This document shows positions 26,901 through 32,324 of a stretch of DNA of 32,324 bases, in pieces. The stretch is taken from NCBI GenBank assembly GCA_902764345.1, contig CACWVT010000022.1, positions 1 through 32,324 on the forward strand. The letters are read 5' to 3'. The DNA is from an uncultured Ruminobacter sp. Lineage in GTDB: Bacteria; Pseudomonadota; Gammaproteobacteria; Enterobacterales; Succinivibrionaceae. Under the pieces are notes generated by a model that saw only the letters and a program-made list of their open reading frames with translations, was not told the origin of the DNA and did not search any database. A program made the translations under genes and the position numbers. Each line of letters begins with the position of its first letter. Position 1 is the stretch's first letter.

Positions 26901-27391
26901 TAATGCATCAGTGCGGCCCCTGGGGCATTATTCTCCCTGAAGATGCGAGGAAGAGTGGTACACAGACTGAAAAACTCATCGGCGGCGGCATAGCTCTTTA
27001 CCACGTGAAATCTGCCGGTAAGGGTATTTGAAAGAAGCTCTGTAAGTTCTGCGTCAGAAGAAGCAAGATCCCTGATAAGTGAAACACAGGTCATATCATC
27101 CGTACCGGCAGAAGCTGCCAGTGCAGAAATAGGATCGGCAGCTAGGGCCGCCACATAGCGCTGAACGTTCTCCTGCAGTGCGGCAAGCTCCGGAGGAAGC
27201 AATGGACAGTCTCTTGTAAGTGCACTCAGGTAGGCGTAAGAGGCACTTACGTTAATAACCTTTCCGGCATTCTCCGCAAGAACCGCACGAAGGTCCTCCC
27301 CGCTGATCCCATCGGGCGCATTCACGGCGGAAGGTCCGTCTTTTCCCGCAGAAACACCGGAATCCTTTAATTTTAAATCTTCTCTCAACAT
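23903..27391 (-). CDS. Very long acidic protein with FliK-like C-terminal domain (1162 aa)
   Basis: Three zones are visible. Residues 1-460 are largely helical (ELAALQENVQRYVAAL and similar). Residues 465-895 are low-complexity and rich in Ser, Glu and Asp, likely disordered. A basic patch (SRFRKFFGSSSRVREKRR, about 898-915) then leads to a folded C-terminus. The last 74 residues (1089-1162; WKINFFFELENLGAVQ, then LNGEDVSISI, then LKNGIERHGLRVVNI) follow the Flg_hook pattern of flagellar hook-length protein FliK: strand, LG, strand, helix, then GLxVxxI. Many gammaproteobacteria carry such FliK-like genes beside a small FlhB-like gene, as appears here. The start at 27391 has no obvious ribosome binding site. 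No other flagellar genes are in view. The role is unknown. Confidence 0.65.
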   Translation of the reverse strand: MLREDLKLKDSGVSAGKDGPSAVNAPDGISGEDLRAVLAENAGKVINVSASYAYLSALTRDCPLLPPELAALQENVQRYVAALAADPISALAASAGTDDMTCVSLIRDLASSDAELTELLSNTLTGRFHVVKSYAAADEFFSLCTTLPRIFRENNAPGAALMHYLCALIANILTAENITPALVKRLEKLRISVPSQALTVKGRVVFSRLFVAAVEFIMAHQPHVLYLVSRNRVALYQAAKEQELRNFIRDAVDEIPEDTGNMGLFESDGKYQDEESEAIARRVDNLIRRAASIARSANLIKGDGNGEIVEADLPGKGEAFDAGNLTEEEIARFFRENPHAGMSGLYDEEMLSRYDFSRSRADAVTRNVLFPESPEGVNGPVKDGSVQENATGAAALSAGNGGTPLPQMDIDLIGEFNSFKEQCEKLSGNARERSTEIPQNANLSRRVNELIQKVANDVEYINSPNPVSGTGEPGEQKSEASASSNVSAVSESYENYVKDDAEPDKNPDTTEETSAENDMVIGSDGLDIFSDEDSLSAAIAMENTENSTDGSSDDGGESSGTDEADAPASENEADNDDKFMENLEEEQNVLLRLAETVRNDVVTVYPDPVAEASGNTETEDDGAESLNTESYVQSDSDYAETLSAPDEGREDEAINDACDSVESEYTAPEVSQPVFLNAAEQEEPEMISGSGDERDNVNSEISLSETESEMLSDVENASTADSASDALSDTGFSSHQENEAEPHHESSERGAVKTISIGSTGRYSWVGSSHIAGDDSVSDEPKAERFVDDNEVINVDTGEFTGSDEVISIDENQVITDTVTGIVELPVSSESEAEMADDIHEDSVFVKDESSAVSRSETDIKESFSQASSSAEGENDAGKFDDSHESSDNEKRSEGLFSRFRKFFGSSSRVREKRRFDRDFNDVNHRSVPMDRIVNSLNELIERGNASEGIINIAKGMRRALTEPLKDADDVMEWLGFVGNPLTTSGRRGRIIQQWTVMLLSLKFRLLGRDVSVFSSAEPYGDLDVRGDCRWVDESIFLTLQQIERMQLLSGFTDELGLPAFLPLPPLYAHGREGGMNVSHTEGANGTVWKINFFFELENLGAVQILTELNGEDVSISIVSEKFEALRLINDTSDSLKNGIERHGLRVVNINSRMGTVYPPSV

Positions 27392-27481
27392 AACCGTCGT
27401 TACGATATATTCTTATCAGTCACATGCCTTACGGCCTGACATTTTTATATTCTTATGCTATTTCTTACTGAATTCTTTATG

Positions 27482-27520
27482 CGGAATCGTCCGCACCTTT
27501 TCCGGATACGGACGATTCCG
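27482..27520 (-). terminator. Hairpin between mrcB and the FliK-like gene
   Basis: A perfect 12-bp stem CGGAATCGTCCG (27482-27493) with CGGACGATTCCG (27509-27520) and a 15-base loop. No U-run follows on the minus strand, so termination is uncertain. It could equally modulate read-through from mrcB. Confidence 0.45.
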
Positions 27521-27628
27521 ACAGATAAAACCTGTTCAGATTCTATCATCAGACAGGCATGAGGCGCCCTTTTATGCTGATTATTGTGAGGCAATTTAAG
27601 ACTGACCGCACACTATAATCTTCGGGCT

Positions 27629-29932
27629 TTAAAACAGAGACCTGATGAAGTTCCCCATCACGTCATCATCTTCAGATTCACTGTTACAGTAACGGACTTC
27701 CTCCTCGCTTATCATGTCTTCCCTGACAGGAAGCAGCTCAAAGCCGGATACATCGGTACAGGTCTCCGGATCCATTATGTAGCTTTTACTGCCGTCATAG
27801 CTGAAATAGGCATCGGCAATACCCTCAGGAATGGCCGGAACAAGAGAACGCACGCCTCTGATGCTGAGGAAGCGGTCATACACCGGCAGTGCTCCGGTTG
27901 CACCGGTGAGATTTGTTCTGGAGTTATCATCGTTACCGACCCAGACTGTAACAAGCTCATCATTGTCAAAACCGCTGAACCAGGAGTCAATACCGTCGTT
28001 AGACGTACCTGTTTTACCGGCAATCACGGCATTGTATTTTTTAAGAGACTTGGCGGTACCTATGGAAGTAACCTTTGTCATGCCGTAAACCGTCAGATAG
28101 GCATCACGTGGATCAAGAACCTGAACCTTGTCGGACTGCAGTTCCCTGTCGTAGATAACCTCATTCCCTCTGCGGACGACACGCACCGCGGACAGCGGTC
28201 TGTAAGCGCCCTCTGTGGCAATGGTGGAATACATCTGGTTAACCTCAATCGGAGTGAGTCCGAAGCTTCCAAGAAGCGTGCTCGGTACGGACTCTATGTT
28301 CTGCTCAATCCCGAGGCGGTGAATGGTGTCAACAACCTTCTGCACACCGACGTTCATACCGACTCTTACCATCGGTACGTTCAGGGATTTTGCAAAACCG
28401 CGGTACAGAGGAATCCAGCCGCTGAAGGTACCGCTGAAATTCTTCGGAGACCAATTCTGTCCGTTACGCATTTTTACGGTAACGGGAGCATCATGAACCA
28501 TACTGCCAAGATGCCAGCCGTTATTGAAGGCTGTCAGGTAGGCGGCCGGCTTCACCAATGAACCAATCTGTCTGCGTGCCTTGGTAACCCTGTTCATGCC
28601 CTGAAACTGCGGATCGCTACTGCCGACCACGGCGAGAATGTCTCCGGTACGCCAGTTGGAAACAACCACTGCACTTTCAAGCTTCTTTGTTCTTTTGGCG
28701 TTGAGTCCGCCAACCACTTCTTTTACGGCGGTGTTGGCGGCAAGCTGAACCTGTGGATCGAGACTCGTGAAGATGACGAGCCCGTTTCCGTTCAGATAAT
28801 CCTCACCGAGACGGCTCTTCAGTTCGTCCTTGAGAATGCTTATGTATCCCGGAACCTTGATTACGGAGAAGTTCTGCTCCTTGTCCACAACTCCGAGAGG
28901 CTTGGCAGCATACTCACGGTACTGCTTTTCGGTAAGCTTACCGGCCTGCACCATGAGACTCAGCACCAGATTTCTTCTCTTAAGTGCAGCTTCAGGATGT
29001 CTTCTCGGATCAAACTGTGAAGGCCCCTTTACCATTCCGACAAGAAGCGCCACCTGATGCCAGTCAAGCTCGCTTACCGGAATACCGAAATAGAAATATG
29101 AAGCCAGACCGAAACCGTATATATCCCTGTTTGAATGTCCGAGATAGATCTCATTGAGATACATTTCCAGAATCTGTGATTTTTCATATCTGGCATCAAC
29201 GATGATGGACATGAAGAGTTCCCTTACCTTTCGGTCAAGACTCTTCTGACTGTTAAGGAAGTAGTTTTTCACCAGCTGCTGGGAAATGGTGCTTCCTCCC
29301 TGAACCTTCTTACCGGCCTTGAAGTTCACCCACAAGGCTCTGAGAATGCCCTTAATGCTGATGCCGTGGTGATTGTAGAAATCACGATCCTCCACGTAGA
29401 CCAGGGTATCAATGAGCTTCTGCGGCACGTCATCTATGCTGATGAGCATGCGATCCTCTTCCCCGCTGGAGGACAGACGTTCGAGAAGAACGGGATCAAG
29501 CTGCACGATATCGATGTTTTCTCCCGTAGCGGCATCAGATATCGAGCTTATTCTGCTGTTTGAAAAGGTAATGTGAATCGGACGTGATTCCTCATATCCG
29601 TAGGAAAAATTGAACGGTCTTCTGATAATGACCATTCTGTCGCGGTTCTTGCTGACCCCGTACTCTCCAGGCTTACCCGGATTGGAAACCTTGCGGTACT
29701 TCAGCAGTGACAGTTCATGCTCCAACTGATCAAAGGTAATCTTCTGTTCAACAGTAAGTTCAAGAGGACGGCTGTAGACTACGGCCGGGGTGCGCCATTT
29801 CTGTTCGGCTGAGAGACTGCTGCTCGATATCACCACATAATAGTATGCACAGAGCATTACAAAAATTACTGCCAAAACAAGACCGAGCTTTATGCAGAGA
29901 CTGATTAATCTGCCAAAAAACGATTTACTCAT
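27629..29932 (-). CDS. mrcB: Bifunctional penicillin-binding protein 1b (767 aa)
   Basis: Inner-membrane enzyme that polymerises and cross-links peptidoglycan. One transmembrane helix (about 10-35) is followed by a UB2H-like region, where PBP1b of gammaproteobacteria binds the activator LpoB. The GT51 glycosyltransferase has EDRDFYNHHG (catalytic Glu181) and QGGSTISQQLVKN. The transpeptidase has SLVK (nucleophile Ser458), SLN (Ser516) and KTGT (from Lys640). The ATG at 29932 is preferred; an in-frame TTG at 29953 has no better ribosome binding site, and both are weak. The next gene downstream starts 237 bases away, so co-transcription is possible but not shown. Confidence 0.95.
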   Translation of the reverse strand: MSKSFFGRLISLCIKLGLVLAVIFVMLCAYYYVVISSSSLSAEQKWRTPAVVYSRPLELTVEQKITFDQLEHELSLLKYRKVSNPGKPGEYGVSKNRDRMVIIRRPFNFSYGYEESRPIHITFSNSRISSISDAATGENIDIVQLDPVLLERLSSSGEEDRMLISIDDVPQKLIDTLVYVEDRDFYNHHGISIKGILRALWVNFKAGKKVQGGSTISQQLVKNYFLNSQKSLDRKVRELFMSIIVDARYEKSQILEMYLNEIYLGHSNRDIYGFGLASYFYFGIPVSELDWHQVALLVGMVKGPSQFDPRRHPEAALKRRNLVLSLMVQAGKLTEKQYREYAAKPLGVVDKEQNFSVIKVPGYISILKDELKSRLGEDYLNGNGLVIFTSLDPQVQLAANTAVKEVVGGLNAKRTKKLESAVVVSNWRTGDILAVVGSSDPQFQGMNRVTKARRQIGSLVKPAAYLTAFNNGWHLGSMVHDAPVTVKMRNGQNWSPKNFSGTFSGWIPLYRGFAKSLNVPMVRVGMNVGVQKVVDTIHRLGIEQNIESVPSTLLGSFGLTPIEVNQMYSTIATEGAYRPLSAVRVVRRGNEVIYDRELQSDKVQVLDPRDAYLTVYGMTKVTSIGTAKSLKKYNAVIAGKTGTSNDGIDSWFSGFDNDELVTVWVGNDDNSRTNLTGATGALPVYDRFLSIRGVRSLVPAIPEGIADAYFSYDGSKSYIMDPETCTDVSGFELLPVREDMISEEEVRYCNSESEDDDVMGNFIRSLF

Positions 29933-30666
29933 AAAAATTAACACCGTCACCAAAATCAGGCATCCAACGGCTGATGCCCGTCATTCCGACATTGCCGCCG
30001 CTACGGAACTCAGAATTTTCCCGTCGCACGGCGCAATCCGTCGCTTAATCAAACATCCGTGTAATTTTTGTGAAGCCGGCTCAAACATGTAAGATTTCCA
30101 GTTCCCGAAGAACGTAAATTTACCCTTCCTAAAGCGGCAAGGCCCCAAAATAGAAACGCCGGCAAAAGGTAATAAGCCATCCTGGATTATACCGGCCTTA
30201 CGCAGTCATACCCGTATACTGAGATCAGGGAAGGGACAAAAAATTCCGCATCATTATATCATTGATAGCATGTTTGTTTACACAAAAATAGCCGTACCGG
30301 AAACAAGGTATGACGGCGATCATTTCCGGCTGACCGTCACCCGACGCGATTTCCGTCAGACAGGCACTGTCACGAACAGCATACGAAACACACATAATTC
30401 CGACAGAATGCGGAAATTCTCAAAGACAAAAACCTACCTGCGTTCAACTAATAAACATCTATGACGACATCTTTTGACAAAGATCTATTTTTTATAAAAA
30501 AAGATTTCAGATAAAAGGAAAAATGAAAAAGAATTAAATCATGACCTGATGCTTTTATGTCACTGTTTATGCGTAACGTGGCCTGCTCCGGCTGTTCAGA
30601 CCTGGTCCACGATGTCAAAACCTAGGCTAAACTTCATATTTATGAAAAAGAATTTGACATAAATCT
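29933..30666. other. Divergent intergenic region between mrcB and dksA
   Basis: About 730 bases plus the dksA leader, without a supported gene. A TATAAT on the minus strand (30191 to 30186) could be an mrcB -10 but lacks a matching -35. A small AT-rich inverted repeat lies at about 30483-30505. The plus-strand frame at 30270-30464 (64 aa) has no ribosome binding site and no recognisable features. Confidence 0.45.
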
Positions 30667-30695
30667 TTGAATATATGCCTTAAGTAATGTATATT
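30667..30695 (+). promoter_or_regulatory. Candidate dksA promoter
   Basis: A -35 TTGAAT (30667-30672), a 17-base spacer and a -10 TATATT (30690-30695). The leader to the ATG at 30829 would be about 127 bases. Confidence 0.5.
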
Positions 30696-30828
30696 CTAGT
30701 GAATTTATTTTTATTCAGGAACCGGTTCCGATTTTCACGGACTCAAACGTGATGAATACACGTAGCGGCACCGGTGCAGAATGCCACGTGTCTCGTTGCA
30801 CGGGTATGGACATTTTAGGAGAAAGACT

Positions 30829-31281
30829 ATGAGCGACAACAAAAAGGATTTAATTGAGCTGAGTCCTCTGGCCATTGCCGGCTTAAAACCATATGAAGTT
30901 CAGCCAGGCGAAGAATATATGAACGATAAGCAGAAGGCTCATTTCCGCAAGATTCTGGAAAGCTGGCGTGATCAGTTAATGACCGAGGTTTCAAACACCG
31001 TTGATCATATGAACGATGAAACCACCAACTTCCCTGACGACATTGACCGCGCCGCTCAGGAAGAAGAATTCTCTCTCGAATTAAGAATCAGAGACAGAGA
31101 AAGAAAGCTTGTAAAGAAGATTGAAAAGACTATCCGCAAGCTTGATTCAGATGACTACGGCTACTGTGACGACTGCGGTGAAGAGATCGGCATCAAGCGT
31201 CTTGAAGCCCGTCCTACCGCTGACCTCTGCATCAACTGTAAGCACCTTGCCGAAATCAAGGAAAAGCAGGGCGCCAAATAG
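30829..31281 (+). CDS. dksA: RNA polymerase-binding transcription factor DksA (150 aa)
   Basis: Binds in the RNA polymerase secondary channel and, with ppGpp, reprogrammes transcription during starvation. The coiled-coil tip carries the two key acids in [15 protein letters not shown]: Asp70 and Asp73, equivalent to Asp71 and Asp74 of E. coli. The four-Cys zinc finger is complete (Cys113, 116, 134 and 137, in CDDC and CINC), so this is the zinc-containing form. The frame is open to 30781, but AGGAGA 6 bases before the ATG at 30829 and the family N-terminus fix the start there. gluQ follows after 3 bases, the usual proteobacterial arrangement. Confidence 0.97.
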   Translation: MSDNKKDLIELSPLAIAGLKPYEVQPGEEYMNDKQKAHFRKILESWRDQLMTEVSNTVDHMNDETTNFPDDIDRAAQEEEFSLELRIRDRERKLVKKIEKTIRKLDSDDYGYCDDCGEEIGIKRLEARPTADLCINCKHLAEIKEKQGAK

Positions 31282-31284
31282 TAA

Positions 31285-32151
31285 ATGGACTCTTATCACG
31301 GGCGCTTTGCCCCGTCTCCGAGCGGCAGGCTGCACTTCGGTTCGCTGGTGGCCGCTACTGGAAGTTATCTTCGTGCCAGAAGCCGGAAAGGTTTCTGGCA
31401 TCTTCGTATTGAAGACATCGATACCACCCGATGCCGACCTGAATTCAGTGACGCCATATTAAGAGATCTTGAGCTTCTTGGCTTTGAATATGACGGACCG
31501 GTACTCCATCAAACCCAGAGACTGGATTTCTACCGGGAACACCTTGATGAACTTATACGGGAAGGCAAAACCTACTGCTGTACCTGCACAAGAGCTGACG
31601 TCCGTAAAATGGGCGGGGTCTACAACGGTCATTGCAGAAATCTCAACCTGCCTCAGACTGAAGGCAGCAGCATCCGGTTCAGAAGCACAATATACGTGGA
31701 TCAGTACGCGGATGAGATTAGAGGTACCGTTAAAAATCCGTATCCGGACGTTCAGGACATGATTCTCCGCAGAAGGGACGGACTTTATTCCTATAATCTT
31801 GTATGCCTTCTTGACGACATTGACACAGGCATCACTGAGGTTGTCAGGGGGGCGGATTTTCTTTATGAAACCTTCATGCAGATATCCTTTATCAGGGAAT
31901 TAAATGAAAAGGTACCGGGATATATTCATCTGCCTCTGGCCATGGAGGACGACGGACATAAATACTCCAAACAGAATCATGCCGTGCCTATAGATACCGC
32001 ACATGCCTCTGAACTTCTGGTTAAGGCCATAAAATTTCTGGGACAGCACATTCCTGACGCTCTTGAACATGAAAAGCCTGCGGACATTCTCAGATATGCA
32101 ACGGAGCATTTCTCAGTGGAGAAGATTCCGACAGACGACCGCATTATCTGA
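31285..32151 (+). CDS. gluQ: Glutamyl-Q tRNA(Asp) synthetase GluQ (288 aa)
   Basis: Truncated glutamyl-tRNA synthetase paralogue that attaches glutamate to queuosine at position 34 of tRNA(Asp), not to a tRNA 3' end. The class I signature is seen as PSGRLHFGS near the N-terminus (HFGS replacing HIGH) and as KYSKQN in the KMSKS position. A zinc site is suggested by CTC followed by YNGHC. The anticodon-binding domain of GltX is absent, giving the normal length of about 290 residues. The ATG lies 3 bases past the dksA stop; its ribosome binding site would be in the end of dksA, and the two genes form an operon. No clear terminator is seen before the next gene. Confidence 0.95.
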   Translation: MDSYHGRFAPSPSGRLHFGSLVAATGSYLRARSRKGFWHLRIEDIDTTRCRPEFSDAILRDLELLGFEYDGPVLHQTQRLDFYREHLDELIREGKTYCCTCTRADVRKMGGVYNGHCRNLNLPQTEGSSIRFRSTIYVDQYADEIRGTVKNPYPDVQDMILRRRDGLYSYNLVCLLDDIDTGITEVVRGADFLYETFMQISFIRELNEKVPGYIHLPLAMEDDGHKYSKQNHAVPIDTAHASELLVKAIKFLGQHIPDALEHEKPADILRYATEHFSVEKIPTDDRII

Positions 32152-32277
32152 CAGAACTCGTGTTTCTGCGAGGATACGGCATTCTCTTCAAACGGCAAAA
32201 CCACAAAACAGTCTGAACCAACGACTTTACCGCTATTTTGGATCTATAAAAACCTATAAAATAAATTTTTTACCAAA

Positions 32278-32324
32278 TTAAGCCTTCATCGCCAGATTTG
32301 CCAGCTGATTCTTATTTAAGTCAG
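32278..32324 (-). CDS. Possible C-terminal end of a gene entering from the right
   Basis: On the minus strand an open frame enters at the window edge and ends at a TAA at 32280-32278, encoding DLNKNQLANLAMKA. It would be convergent with gluQ. The visible 14 residues are too few to recognise; the downstream A/T-rich sequence is compatible with a gene end. Confidence 0.25.
   Translation of the reverse strand, partial: DLNKNQLANLAMKA

Noticed and set aside
30270-30464. 64-codon plus-strand frame between mrcB and dksA
   Set aside because: No ribosome binding site before its ATG and no similarity to any family.
30654-30659. Perfect TTGACA upstream of dksA as a -35
   Set aside because: No acceptable -10 at 16-18 bases; the pair TTGAAT/TATATT a little downstream fits better.

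Overview
The window looks like chromosome from a fermentative, probably anaerobic gammaproteobacterium. The gene set supports this: a fused chorismate mutase/prephenate dehydrogenase (TyrA T-protein), the dksA-gluQ pair, PBP1b, MlaA, a YdgA/DUF945 protein, HtpX, and a flavin reductase-rubredoxin fusion of the kind common in anaerobes. A member of the Succinivibrionaceae (Aeromonadales) would fit, but that family call is an inference from gene content and moderate A+T, not from a marker gene.

Layout. 1-1994: an IS1634-like insertion sequence with 15-bp terminal inverted repeats and one transposase gene, abutting a remnant of a second transposase at the window edge. 2212-9394 (minus strand): a glycogen/maltodextrin block, with malQ transcribed toward a coupled glgB-glgX pair; both units end in strong terminators. 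9395-10729: an AT-rich gene-poor region of about 1.3 kb carrying the malQ promoter at one end and a clear gapA promoter with an inverted repeat at the other. 10730-11743: gapA on its own. 12229-16315 (minus strand): a CobT-like metallopeptidase/VWA protein, htpX and bioD as separate genes. 16589-18200 (plus): a membrane protein with a cold-shock-like N-terminus, then the flavin reductase-rubredoxin fusion. 18333-22271 (minus): a DUF945 protein, then the mlaA-tyrA pair. 22784-23398 (plus): an exported protein made of 21-residue repeats. 23634-29932 (minus): mrcB (PBP1b), then a 1162-residue acidic protein with a FliK-like C-terminal domain, then a 72-residue protein resembling the end of FlhB. 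30829-32151 (plus): dksA-gluQ.

How the genes fit together. MalQ lengthens and rearranges maltodextrins, GlgB makes and GlgX removes glycogen branches, and GapA carries the released sugar through lower glycolysis. PBP1b, MlaA, HtpX and the exported repeat protein belong to the envelope. The most unusual part is the pair at 23634-27391: a very long FliK-like protein beside a truncated, soluble FlhB-C-like protein, outside any visible flagellar or type III secretion cluster. No rRNA, tRNA, CRISPR array or prophage was seen.
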